Below are positions 16,579 through 25,342 of a stretch of DNA of 64,000 nucleotides, one piece after another. Each line of letters begins with the position of its first letter. The stretch's first letter is position 1. The notes below the pieces were generated by a model, which had not been told where the DNA came from, did no database searches, and saw only the letters and a list, made by a program, of their open reading frames with translations. This DNA is from Myxococcales bacterium (GTDB lineage Bacteria; Myxococcota_A; Bradymonadia; UBA7976; UBA1532), in contig JACKDP010000007.1 in the NCBI GenBank assembly GCA_020633435.1, forward strand, positions 248,001-312,000, given 5' to 3'. A program made the position numbers and the translations under genes.

Positions 16579-16745
16579 CACCCGCGTCGTCGCCGAACTC
16601 GAGGGACGCTTCCGCGAGGTCGCCGAGTACCTCGCAGATCGGGGTCTTTCCTCGCAAATCCAAGCGGTTGCGGCTGGTCAGGGTGGTCCTGGCGGAGCAG
16701 GATGTCGAGTGGATCGAGGCGCGGCGACCGATGTTTCAGGACTGG

Positions 16746-17051
16746 TCAGCGAGCGCACTCGGCGACACAGGCAGTCTGGGCGGCCGTACACGGTCGGTGA
16801 CAGGCGAGGGTCGCCTGTCGAGCTGCCTGCGACCCGTCGGCGGGCGTACACCCCGTGAAGCACGCCTGCGCCCGCTCTCTGCACGCCCGCTCGCAGGTCG
16901 AGTCGGGCGCGGGCGCCTCACGCTCGACGGGCGGTGGCGGCTCCGCATGGGCCGGGAGCGGTCGGAAGACCGCAGGGATGGGCGGATCGACGTCCTGGGC
17001 GAGCGCCATCGAACACGAAGCCACGATGGCAGAGACGACGAGCAATCGCAT
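16746..17051 (-). CDS. Small secreted twin-Cx3C peptide (copy 1 type)
   Basis: 101 residues with a signal peptide (MRLLVVSAIVASCSMALAQ, cleavage likely after AQ), a Pro-rich spacer, then two units of the pattern C-x3-C-x6-C-x3-C (CERACRERAQACFTGC and CHRPCTAAQTACVAEC) separated by 18 residues. The spacing predicts two disulfide-pinned helical hairpins, like twin-Cx3C proteins. It starts 8 nt after the propeller stop, with AGGAGA upstream, so it is the second gene of the propeller operon. The peptide at 25887-26237 has the same cysteine pattern and position but little other identity. Function unknown; a periplasmic or secreted partner of the propeller is likely. Confidence 0.75.
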   Translation of the reverse strand: MRLLVVSAIVASCSMALAQDVDPPIPAVFRPLPAHAEPPPPVEREAPAPDSTCERACRERAQACFTGCTPADGSQAARQATLACHRPCTAAQTACVAECAR

Positions 17052-17059
17052 GATGTCTC

Positions 17060-19385
17060 CTACGGTCGAGAGATGAAGTAGAGCGCGTTGGTTGGCAGTG
17101 AAGTCTCCTTGCCCTCCGAGCGGAAGCTGACGCGGGGGTTGCCATGCTCGTCGAGCTCGAGGGCGTTGCCGAAGAGGCTGTCGTCGAGATCACAGAGCAC
17201 GAAGCGACCAGTGGGCACCGCGGCCGGCGCCGCCCGCCCGTCCGCGAAGTCCTGAAACGACGCGACTCGCAGGGTCTCGTTGACCCCATTGCGCTTCCAG
17301 GTCACGACTGGCTGGAACCGCGGGTCGACCTCGATGCTCGTGTACTCGGCAGAGCCTGCCTCGAGAGTGGCAACATCCCAGAAGGGCAGAAGGGGAGGCA
17401 CTGGCACCACGCGCTCCGCCAGCCGGACCTTCGGATCGACCAGGGTGGCCCATGACGCGTACAGCCGGCTGTCGGCGTTCGTCGTGCGCCCGGCGATGCC
17501 GTGGTCGATGCTGACGTCGTCGCCGGAGGCCTGCTCATCCGCCCAGCCGCCCGGAAACGCGTTGGTGATCGCGACCCGCACGTCGCTGGACGTGCCGTAG
17601 ATCAGCGCGCGGACGTACCCCCACTGGCCGAGCAAGGTGATGTCGGGGTTGATGCCTCCACCGTTCTGGGCGAAGCAGGTGGTGACGTAGTTGACCTGGT
17701 CGATCGTGTCGAGGACGCAGGCTCGCTGATTGCCCCCCACCGGTCGCTGGTAGACCGTCGACGTGCGGCCATCGTGGGACACCGCCAGGGCGACCTCGGC
17801 GGTCGGCGGGATGACGCCATGGCTGTCGGACAGGCTGAGGAATGCGCTGAACCCCACGCCATCGAACCAGGCCGAGCGCATCCTGTTCAGGGTCGTGCTG
17901 TTCCAGACGATGTGGACGTCGCCGTCCTCGTCGACAGCGACGTCGCATCCTCGCCCGAACGCTCCTCCGACCGCTCCGGTGTCGCCCTCGACCAGGATGG
18001 GCGTGTCGTCGCGGTGCTGGATGAAGAGGGCGACCTTCGGCGGCCCCCCCGGGTCCTCGTCATAGAAGCAGCGCCAGCCGTCGCCAGCCTCGTCCAGGTT
18101 CAATGTGGTCGGCCGGTAGGGCATGACCTGGAGGTTGTTCATGTTCTGGAAGTCGCGCTGATCTTCGCGGCGGAAGGCGGTGAACCGGTCGGCGACGACG
18201 TTGGCGCCCGCGCCGTTCACGTGCTCGATCTGCCAGTTGAGCCACGCCGTGTCGTCGTCCGCGAAGTGCAGATCGACGTTGTTCCTGATGGAATCGCAGC
18301 CGGCGCTCGGAGGGTGCAGCTCGGCCTGAGCGACCTCGGGGACCGTGCCGTCGGCGCGACGCTCACCGTAGTAGATCTGGTGACGGCTGGTCGCCACGAG
18401 CACGCCGTAGATCAACCCCTCGACCGTCTTGCGCGCCTCGACGGACAGCGAGACCAGGAACCCATCGTCGAACGGGTCCAGCTCGATGAGCTTCACCGGC
18501 CCCTGCCACGCGGCGTTGCCGTCCTTGATCCGCGCCCAGACCGTCGAGGTCGTCAGGTTGTAGGCTGCGACGACGACGGTGTCATCGGCGATGGCGATGT
18601 CCTGGCCGAGCCAGGCGTGGTTGTCGGCCGCGCCGAAGACGGTCTCCTCCTGGTAGACGCCCATCGCGTCGCGAAAGCCCAACATGATGTCAGTCGCGCC
18701 CCCGATCGGCGGTGTCGCGCAGGCGATGATGAACTCGTCGTCGGCGCGCAGGTCGAGGGGGGTTCGAGCGTCGGCGCAGGACTCGAGGTGGACGTGGTCG
18801 ACTACTTTGTTCAGCTGATCGTTCCAGCGAGCGTAGTACATCCCGCTCGGTTCAGGGCCGCCCGGGCCGTCAGGGTCGACGAAGTATGTGAAGACGGGCA
18901 GGCCGTCGGTGCGGATGTCGAGGCCGATGGGATACTGCCGGTGGGGAGCATCGAACGACTCGAAGGCGCCCACCATCATGCCTGTCGTGGGATTCATGGC
19001 TCGCCAATTGATCTCATCCACGTTCCGCCAGGCGTGCACGAGATCATGCTGAACACCCTGCTCCATTTCGGCGTGGGCCGTGGCCCAGGGGTTCTCCAAC
19101 AAGCCCCGGACGATCTCGGCGGTCTGCCAGGCGGTGCCGTCCCACCAGGACGTCTGGGCGTGCCAGAGGCGCCCTTCGGGGTCGTTCTGGATCTGCCGCG
19201 AGAAGGTGATGTAGGGGGTCATGCTGCCGGGCTGCACCCGGTTGATCTCGGTCCAGTAGTCGCCCGAATCGGCCCAGTCGACGTCGGAGCGGGGTATGGG
19301 ATCAGCGGTCGCTTGCCCCCCCCCCCCCCAAGAGCAGTAGGGTCAGGGCGAGCCGCTGAAGCCGGGTGGAAGCAAGGGACGTCAT
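17060..19385 (-). CDS. Secreted beta-propeller-like protein, frame interrupted by a poly-C tract (copy 1)
   Basis: The uninterrupted part runs from 19237 down. With the natural start at ATG 19385 (AGGAGG 10 nt upstream) the reading frame encodes a signal peptide, MTSLASTRLQRLALTLLLLGGGG, then stops after ASDR because the G-tract (14 on this strand) is one base too long. With 13 G the frame continues as QATADPIPRSDVDW, matching the N-terminus of copy 2 (ANPPRSDVDW), and gives 774 residues. The body holds repeated blade-like segments (GMYYARWNDQ, DIAIADDTVVVAAYN, CDVAVDEDGDVHIVW, GNPRVSF) and scattered Cys. No database family is recognised. Its operon partner is the twin-Cx3C peptide. Confidence 0.75.
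19316..19329. repeat. Homopolymeric C14 tract inside the propeller signal-peptide region
   Basis: Fourteen C in a row on the plus strand, 55 nt into the minus-strand gene starting at 19385 and 54 nt upstream of the plus-strand ATG 19384. In the minus gene it encodes the Gly run of the signal peptide; 13 or 16 G would restore the frame, 14 does not. Tracts of this length slip readily during replication and are the classic basis of phase variation. A sequencing or assembly error cannot be excluded from one sequence. Confidence 0.8.
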
Positions 19386-21030
19386 GAGCAAACAACCTCC
19401 TGCCGCGCTGAGTCGTCGTAACCCTCGCACTGCCTGGAGGTGCCTTGCAACCCTGTTGGTCGCCACTGCAGTCGGGTGCAGTGATGGGGCAGCGGAGGCC
19501 ACGGACGCCGCGGGTCTGGATCAGGCGGTCGCGGGAGACGCGGAAATCGACGGGGGCAGCCACGACGGGCGGCCCATTGATGGTGGGAGGGACGCACATG
19601 ATGCCACAGACCGTGGCCTGACCGATGCGACCGAGCCCGGGGTGGACGCCGAGCCCATCTCGGATGACCCGTACGTGCAGTCCGGTGCCTTCGACTACCT
19701 GCCCGGTCCGCCCTGCATCGATCCGCTGGCGGTCGTCGAGGACCTGACCGATCAGTTCGAGGAGATCCCCTTCCCGACCCCTGGCGGAATCACCTGGGTA
19801 GGTGACATCGACGGCAACGGTCGCGCCGAGCTCTACGTCTACAATCGCTACATGCTCGAAGAGCCTGAGTTCATCGCTGAGCCGGACCAGGGCTACCGCG
19901 CGAGCGGCATCTTCGAGCTGGCTGGTGACGAATGGGTGGACCTGGGCGCTCTGCGAGGCATGGTGCCCTATGGCGCGGTGGACCTCGATGGCGATGGGCG
20001 ACAGGAGATCATCGGCAGCCGCCAGTACCTTGCCGAAGCCCGTGCCGATGCCCAGGGGCAGACCGTCTATGGCTTCGGTAGTACCTTCGGCATTCGGCAG
20101 GACAAGAGCGAGATGGCCTGGCGATACGATCATGACTACCGCCTCTACGTCCGCGAGGTCCGAGAGGGGCACTTCGACGGCTTCCTCCCCGCCGGGATGA
20201 TCGGCGACGTCCCGGACATGGAGGTTACCGACGCCGATCAGGATGGCTGGCCTGAGATCCTCTTCTACTACCGCGGTGTGCTGGCCGAGTGGGACGGCGA
20301 CGACTTCGTGCGGGTCTTCGAGCCTACCGATCCTCTCTTCGGCTTCGCTGGCTCGACGGGGCCGTCGACGGTGGGCGACTTCGATGGTGATGGGCAGATG
20401 GAGCTGGCCCTCGCGACCTTCGGCCCTGAGGTTCCGGTGGGTGATCACGGGCGGACCTACCTCGATCAGCATTTTCGCATCCTCGAGAACCGTGGCGACA
20501 ACACCTACGTACACACGCAGCGGCTCGCTCTTCGGATGACCGACATCCGGGGCGCGGCGGCGGGCGACGTGAACGGCGACGGCATCGACGACCTGCTGGT
20601 CGCGGCTGGCCCGGTGGGCTGCGTCCGCTATCAGCTCTGGACGACGGCGGGCGACGACACGCTCGCGCTCGCCTGGGAGCGCGACGTCTTCATGGAGCGT
20701 GGCCTGACCGGCAATACCCGCACCTTGACGATCGCCGACGTCGACGGCGATGGTGATCAAGAGATGGTCGTCATCATGGATCACATCTTCACCGTCTGGG
20801 ACTGGCGGGTCGACGAGGCGCGCCGCGAGGCGGAGATGGTGCAGATCCACGGCGAGCGGGTCGCGCCCGAGGGGTACGGCTGGCCGCATGTCTACGGTGG
20901 CGACCTGGACGGCGACGGGATCGACGAGGTGGTGACCTGGGACGCGGGCACGGTCCCCGACGTTGACGGGCAGCGCGCGGTATGGGCCAACCCCCGCGGC
21001 GTGCTGATTCGCCGCTACCGCGGCGAGTAG
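19384..21030 (+). CDS. FG-GAP repeat lipoprotein (copy 1)
   Basis: 548 residues from ATG 19384 (AAGGGA upstream); an in-frame GTG at 19366 is an alternative. A lipoprotein signal with an Arg-rich n-region ends in lipobox TAVGC. An Asp/Gly/Ala-rich linker follows, then FG-GAP blades with Asp loops: DIDGNGRAE, DLDGDGRQE, DADQDGWPE, DFDGDGQME, DVNGDGIDD, DVDGDGDQE, DLDGDGIDE. This predicts a surface-anchored calcium-binding propeller. Its start codon overlaps that of the minus-strand propeller gene (shared CATG), so each gene's leader lies inside the other's coding sequence. Homologue of 28585-30150 but strongly diverged from it. Confidence 0.85.
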   Translation: MSKQPPAALSRRNPRTAWRCLATLLVATAVGCSDGAAEATDAAGLDQAVAGDAEIDGGSHDGRPIDGGRDAHDATDRGLTDATEPGVDAEPISDDPYVQSGAFDYLPGPPCIDPLAVVEDLTDQFEEIPFPTPGGITWVGDIDGNGRAELYVYNRYMLEEPEFIAEPDQGYRASGIFELAGDEWVDLGALRGMVPYGAVDLDGDGRQEIIGSRQYLAEARADAQGQTVYGFGSTFGIRQDKSEMAWRYDHDYRLYVREVREGHFDGFLPAGMIGDVPDMEVTDADQDGWPEILFYYRGVLAEWDGDDFVRVFEPTDPLFGFAGSTGPSTVGDFDGDGQMELALATFGPEVPVGDHGRTYLDQHFRILENRGDNTYVHTQRLALRMTDIRGAAAGDVNGDGIDDLLVAAGPVGCVRYQLWTTAGDDTLALAWERDVFMERGLTGNTRTLTIADVDGDGDQEMVVIMDHIFTVWDWRVDEARREAEMVQIHGERVAPEGYGWPHVYGGDLDGDGIDEVVTWDAGTVPDVDGQRAVWANPRGVLIRRYRGE

Positions 21031-21395
21031 ATCGGACGCGCAAGCGGCCCGGTCGACGCCATCCGGCCGACTCTGGCCTCGCTGCCAACGGCGCCGCGCG
21101 CACTGCATGCGCAACCTGACGCAGGCGCGCCACGACAGTGCGGACCATCCAGCCGGACGCGACCGAGGTCGGCCCCCGGTTCGCCCGGACCGCCGCGGAG
21201 GCCGAGTCGGGGAAAGTGACGTGGTGACGCTGCACACCACTTGCGTGGAGGTGACCGGCGTGGTCGGCGTCGCAGGTGGCGGCGCGAGCCGGATCCGCTT
21301 CGAGGGCGTCGAGGTGGTCGAGCAGGGTGCGCACGACCATGACGGAGGCGGGGCCGGCGGGGGTGATGAGGCCGTCGGCAGCCAGGCAGCCCGGT
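21031..21395. other. 365-bp segment present only in duplication unit 1
   Basis: In unit 2 the FG-GAP stop (30150) is followed after 3 nt by the epmA stop (30154). In unit 1 the same two genes are 365 bp apart, with homology resuming at CTACCGCTCGTCCC. The insert is open on the minus strand from 21340 but gives no recognisable protein, and I see no terminal inverted repeat or target duplication. It could be an insertion in unit 1, a deletion in unit 2, or a remnant of another gene. Confidence 0.6.
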
Positions 21396-22415
21396 CTACC
21401 GCTCGTCCCACCCGAACGTCAGCACGTCGCGGATGTCGTCGGTGCCCGTGAGCACCATGACCAGGCGGTCGACGCCGAGGGCCATGCCGGCGCTCTTCGG
21501 CAGGCCGCCGTCGAGGGCGGCCAGGTAGCGCTCGTCCAGGTCGACGACCGGGAGGCCGGCGGCGCGGCGGTCTTCGAGCTGCTCGGCGAAGGTGGCGCGC
21601 TGGACGTCGGCGTCGAGCAGCGAGGGGAAGGCGTCGGCGAGCTCCATGCCGGCGATGAAGAGCTCGGACCGCTGGGCCAGGCCCTCCGCGCCGCGGGCGG
21701 CGGAGCTGGTCTCGAAGGCGGGCCACTCGGTGAGGAATGTGGGGCGGGTCGTGCCCAGGTGCGGCTGCAGGTGGCCCATGAGCAGCGACATGGCGTCGCG
21801 GGCGGTGTCGGCCAGGCCCGGGCCGGCGCGCAGGCCGGCGGCGTCGATGCCGGCGCGCAGGCTGGCGAGGGAGAAGGTGGCGTCGACGTCGGCGCCCAGG
21901 TGCCGGCGGAGGGCGTCGCGCACCGTGAGGCGCTCCCAGGGGCCGGCGACGTCGACGGTGTGGCCGCCCCAGGTGACGGCGGTGGCGCCAGGGGCGATGG
22001 CGGCCAGGCTGGCGCGGACCAGGGCCTCGGCGTCGCGCTCGATGCGGGCGAGGTCGGCGCCGGCGCGCGACCACTCCAGCATGGTGAACTCGGGGCCGTG
22101 GCGCGGGCTCACCTCGCCAGCCCGGAAGTTGGGGGCGAGGGTGTAGACGCGCTCGAAGCCGCCCGCGACCAGCCGCTTGATCAGGTACTCGGTCGAGGTG
22201 GTGAGGTAGCCCCCGCCCGGCACCACGAACGAGGCCAGGTACACGTCGGGGCAGGCGCCGCGGATGAGCAGCGGCACCTCGGCGGCGAAGAAGTCCTCGG
22301 CGTCGAGCCAGGCGCGCAGGGTGGCCAGGATGCGCTGGCGCAGGCGCAGCACCTCGCGCCGGGTGCGCCCCGACGCGGTGGGGGCGTCCAGCCGGGCGAT
22401 CTCGTGGGCGGCCAT
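21396..22415 (-). CDS. epmA: EF-P beta-lysyltransferase (EpmA/GenX/PoxA), copy 1
   Basis: 339 residues: the catalytic core of a class II lysyl-tRNA synthetase without the N-terminal tRNA-binding domain, as in EpmA. Motif 2 is FRAGEVSPRHGPEFTMLEW (98-116) and motif 3 GMALGVDRLVM (310-320). EpmA attaches beta-lysine to elongation factor P, which relieves ribosome stalling at polyproline. No epmB or efp gene is in the window. The start overlaps the upstream methyltransferase stop (TGATG). It differs from the copy at 30154 at 11 residues by my count, all in the last third; both motifs are intact in both. Confidence 0.93.
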   Translation of the reverse strand: MAAHEIARLDAPTASGRTRREVLRLRQRILATLRAWLDAEDFFAAEVPLLIRGACPDVYLASFVVPGGGYLTTSTEYLIKRLVAGGFERVYTLAPNFRAGEVSPRHGPEFTMLEWSRAGADLARIERDAEALVRASLAAIAPGATAVTWGGHTVDVAGPWERLTVRDALRRHLGADVDATFSLASLRAGIDAAGLRAGPGLADTARDAMSLLMGHLQPHLGTTRPTFLTEWPAFETSSAARGAEGLAQRSELFIAGMELADAFPSLLDADVQRATFAEQLEDRRAAGLPVVDLDERYLAALDGGLPKSAGMALGVDRLVMVLTGTDDIRDVLTFGWDER

Positions 22416-22999
22416 CAGAGCTTGCGGCAGATGACCACGAGGAAGCCGCCGAGGCGGGCCGTGAGGCGCTTGTCGCGGGCCTGGTGCTCGGCCCAGGCGA
22501 GGGCGGTGGAGACGAGGGGGACGCGGTGGGCCTGGGCGAAGGGCGTCAGGACGCGGACCCCGCGGACGTCCTCCAGGGCCAGGCTCGGCGGCAGGTAGCC
22601 GCGCACGTCGGCCAGGCGGTCGTACCGGGTGAAGACCTGGTCGTCCGTCGTCTCGTCGCTGACCTTGTGGGGCTTCTTGAGGCGCTTGATGAGGTAGCGC
22701 AGCGAGTGGCGGTTGTAGAACTCGAGGGCCGCCTGGCCGCCGGGCCGCAGGACGCGGCTGACCTCTTCGAGGGCCTGGTGGATGCCCTCGACATGGGCCA
22801 GGACCTTGAAAGAATAGACGAAATCGAACGAGCCGTCGGCGAAGGGCAGCGCCGTGGCCGAGCCCTCCACCACCTCGAGGCCGCGGTCATGGGCCTGGCC
22901 CAGCATACCCCGGGAGATGTCGATGCCCACCGCGTGCCGGGCCACCGGTGCGATCTCTTTGAGGATCATGCCGGTGCCGCAGCCGACCTCCAGGACGTC
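22415..22999 (-). pseudogene. 5'-truncated SAM methyltransferase at the duplication joint
   Basis: The remaining 194 codons (DVLEVGCGTG to the stop) appear identical in protein to residues 43-236 of the intact gene at 31173-31883. The first 42 codons are missing: at 22999 the sequence switches to glycosyltransferase coding sequence in the opposite orientation. Internal ATG 22969 could start a 184-residue protein, but this would lack the SAM-binding EVGCGTG motif. Near-perfect conservation despite truncation points to recent duplication or gene conversion of this end. Confidence 0.9.
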
Positions 23000-23596
23000 C
23001 AGTGGCTCCAGCCCATGGGCGTCGCCGCGCCCCGCCCGGACGCCGCGTTCGCCGCGGCCCTGCGCGCCCGGGCCGCCGGCCGCCGCGTCATCGCCACCGT
23101 CGGCCGCCTCGTCCCCATCAAGGGGCTCGACGTGCTCGCCCGCGCGCTCGGCCCCCGCGACGACGTGGTCTGGTTCGCCGCCGGCGAGGGCCCCGAGCGG
23201 GACGCGCTGGCCGGATTATGCAGCAGTTTCGAGCCATTGGGCCTGCTGGATCCTCCACGACGGGACGCCCTGCTCGCCGCCGCCGACGTCTTCGCCCTGC
23301 CCAGCCGGCCCCTGGGGCGCCGCACCGAGGGCACGCCGGTCGCCCTGCTGGAGGCCCTGGCCAGCGGCGTGCCCACCGTCGCCACCGCCACCGGCGGCGT
23401 CCCCGCCCTGGCCCGCGAGGCGGGCGCGTCCCTCGTCCCCCCTGACGATCCCGCCGCCCTGGCGCTCGCCATCGACGCGCTGCTCGGGGCACCGGCCGCG
23501 CTGCGAGACCGGCACCGCCAGGCCGCCGCCCGCTTCGCCTGGCCCGTCGTCGGCCCCGATCACGCGCGCGCCGTCCGCTACCTCATCGGCCGCTGA
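23000..23596 (+). pseudogene. 5'-truncated GT4 glycosyltransferase at the duplication joint
   Basis: Codes for the last 198 residues of a GT4 enzyme, starting at QWLQPMG, equivalent to codon 153 of the gene at 13077. It keeps VATVGRLVPIKGLDVLARAL and EGTPVALLEALASGVP but lacks the whole acceptor-binding N-terminal domain, so it should not be active as a transferase. ATG 23015 could start a 193-residue product, without an SD. The frame remains open, with roughly a quarter of residues changed relative to copy 1, so either the duplication predates much divergence or the segment is still read. Confidence 0.85.
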
Positions 23597-23636
23597 GCCG
23601 TTGGCGGGCGCGCCGTCCTGGGCTACGGTCGCGCCC

Positions 23637-24659
23637 ATGCGGCCCACCCTGCTCACCCACCCGGCCTGCCTCGACCACCTCACCGGGATCGACCACCCCG
23701 AGCGGCCGGCCCGGCTGGCCGCGTGCCTGCGCGGCGCAGCGACGGCCGGGCTCGTGCCCGACACCACGTCTCCGCCGGCCATCCGCGCCGACCTGCTCCG
23801 CGTCCACGACGCCGGCTACGTCGACCGGCTGCTGGCGCTGGCTGGCGCCCATGGCGCGCTCGATGACGAGACGCTCCTCACGCCCGGGTCGGTGGCGGCG
23901 GCGCTCCAGGCGGCCGGCATCGCCCTCGACGGTGCCCGCCGCCTGATGGCGGGCCAGGCCCGGCAGGTGCTGGCCCTCGTCCGCCCGCCGGGCCACCACG
24001 CCGAGCGCGCCCGGGGCCTTGGGTTCTGCCTCGTCAACCACATCGCCCTGGCCGCCGCGGAGGCTCGCCGGCTGGGCGCACAGCGCGTGGCCATCGTCGA
24101 CATCGACGCCCACTTCGGCAACGGCACCCAGGCCATCCACGGCGCCGACCCCCGGGTGCTGCTGATCGATCTGCACGAAGACGACCTCTTCCCGCCCGGC
24201 GGCAGCCTGGCCGATCGGGGCGTCGACGCGGGGGAGGGCTTCACGCTGAACCTGCCGCTGCTGGGGGCCGCCGATCGCGACTACCGGGCCCTGCTCGCTG
24301 GCCTCATCGAGCCGGCGCTGGCCCGGTACCGGCCGCAGATGGTGTTGATTTCACTGGGGTTTGACGCGCACCAGGCCGACCCCCTGGCCAGCCTCCGGCT
24401 CTCGACGCGGGGCTTCGGCGAGCTGGTGGGCGGCATCGCCGAGGCCACGCGGCAGCATGGGGGCGACCGCCTGCTGCTGCTGCTGGAGGGAGGCTACGAC
24501 CTCGCGGCGCTGGAGGCCTCCACCGCGGCGGTGGCGCGCGCGCTCCAGCACCCGCCGGCGCTCCCCGCCGTCGAACCCGGCGTCGCCGCCGTCTACGCGC
24601 GCCGCGTGGCCGCGGCCCTGGCCGCCCTGGACGCGGGCCTCGCCCGCGAGGAGCCGTGA
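23637..24659 (+). CDS. HDAC-family zinc deacetylase (copy 2)
   Basis: 340 residues. All catalytic elements are retained: RPPGHHAE, VDIDAHFGNGTQ, SLGFDAH and LEGGYD. It shares the full length with copy 1 at 14155 but many other positions differ, for example in the 40-90 region and around the substrate channel (DRGVDAGEGFTLNL against DRGRGPGHGFTINL), so substrate range may differ. ATG 23637 starts 40 nt after the GT4 remnant with no obvious SD. The stop overlaps the next start by one base, as in unit 1. Confidence 0.93.
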   Translation: MRPTLLTHPACLDHLTGIDHPERPARLAACLRGAATAGLVPDTTSPPAIRADLLRVHDAGYVDRLLALAGAHGALDDETLLTPGSVAAALQAAGIALDGARRLMAGQARQVLALVRPPGHHAERARGLGFCLVNHIALAAAEARRLGAQRVAIVDIDAHFGNGTQAIHGADPRVLLIDLHEDDLFPPGGSLADRGVDAGEGFTLNLPLLGAADRDYRALLAGLIEPALARYRPQMVLISLGFDAHQADPLASLRLSTRGFGELVGGIAEATRQHGGDRLLLLLEGGYDLAALEASTAAVARALQHPPALPAVEPGVAAVYARRVAAALAALDAGLAREEP

Positions 24660-25342
24660 TGCTGTCGTCGTTCCCCGATCTGGACGATCCCACCCTGCCG
24701 GCCTGGCTCGAGGCCACCCTCGCCGCCACCCGGGCGGTCGCGTTCGCCGACGTCGAGGCGTGGTGGAGCGTGGGCGGCGCCGACGTCCTGGGAGCCGACT
24801 CCCCCCTCGGCGCCTACGCCTCGGCCGCCTGGCGCCGCTTCGCCGTCGGCCTCTTCGCCGCCGACCTGGCCTGCTACCCCGTCCCGGTCGACCAGGTCGA
24901 CTTCGCCAACCTCGCCTTCGCCGCCAGCCGCTTCCCCCGCGGCTTTCGCCTGTACCTCGCCCGCACCGCGCGCCACGCGGCCCTGCCGGTGGGCTACGCG
25001 GCCTGGCACCCCATGGCGGTGGGCAGCTTCCGCCTGCTGCGCGACCACGCCGACACGCTGGTCGACCGCTCGGTCATCCCGCTCACGGAGGCCGCCCCGG
25101 GGGCCGCCGACCTCTACCTGTTCAACTACAGCGTGGTCCCGGGCCTGTATGGCTCGGCCGTCTCGCGGGCGCTGGTCAAGCGCTACGCCGCCGAGGTCGG
25201 GGCCGTCGGCGCCCGCTCCCTCACGGCCATCACCGTCTCGCCCCACGGCAGCCGCGTCGCCACCCGCTTCGGCATGACCCGACGGGCGCCCCTCACCGTC
25301 GAGGGCATCACCGAGGACGTCTACATCTGGGAGGCGCCATGA
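24659..25342 (+). CDS. Uncharacterised protein, possibly GNAT-like (copy 2)
   Basis: 227 residues from ATG 24659, which shares its A with the upstream TGA exactly as in copy 1; a GTG three bases earlier is possible. Same fold features as 15168-15854: a central region (VDQVDFANLAFAASRFPRGFRLYLART) and the C-terminal LTAITVSPHGSRVATRFGMTRR. The central and C-terminal thirds are much better conserved between copies than the first ~45 residues, which suggests that the active part lies there. Function not established; possible acetyltransferase partner of the adjacent deacetylase. Confidence 0.6.
   Translation: MLSSFPDLDDPTLPAWLEATLAATRAVAFADVEAWWSVGGADVLGADSPLGAYASAAWRRFAVGLFAADLACYPVPVDQVDFANLAFAASRFPRGFRLYLARTARHAALPVGYAAWHPMAVGSFRLLRDHADTLVDRSVIPLTEAAPGAADLYLFNYSVVPGLYGSAVSRALVKRYAAEVGAVGARSLTAITVSPHGSRVATRFGMTRRAPLTVEGITEDVYIWEAP

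Larger units (their letters stand above)
13533..22999. repeat. Tandem duplication, unit 1
   Basis: A segment of 9467 bp that is repeated directly by 23000-31757. Gene order in both units is GT4 3' part, HDAC, 228-residue protein, 175-residue membrane protein, Cys-rich peptide(s) and propeller on the minus strand, FG-GAP lipoprotein on the plus strand, then epmA and methyltransferase on the minus strand. Unit 1 keeps the complete GT4 at its left edge and a truncated methyltransferase at its right edge. It carries about 365 bp (21031-21395) that unit 2 lacks. Confidence 0.92.

Noticed and set aside
20789..21340. Minus-strand 183-codon gene in the unit-1-specific segment
   Set aside because: Half of it is antisense to the FG-GAP gene and the remainder shows no recognisable family, no SD and no counterpart in unit 2.
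19219..22074. 951-codon minus frame crossing the FG-GAP gene and epmA
   Set aside because: Arg/Pro/His-rich shadow frame; both genes it crosses have recognisable products in other frames.
22484..23596. 370-residue fusion protein reading from antisense methyltransferase into GT4
   Set aside because: The first 172 codons are antisense to the methyltransferase remnant and low-complexity, with no SD; only the GT4 remnant is homologous to a real protein.
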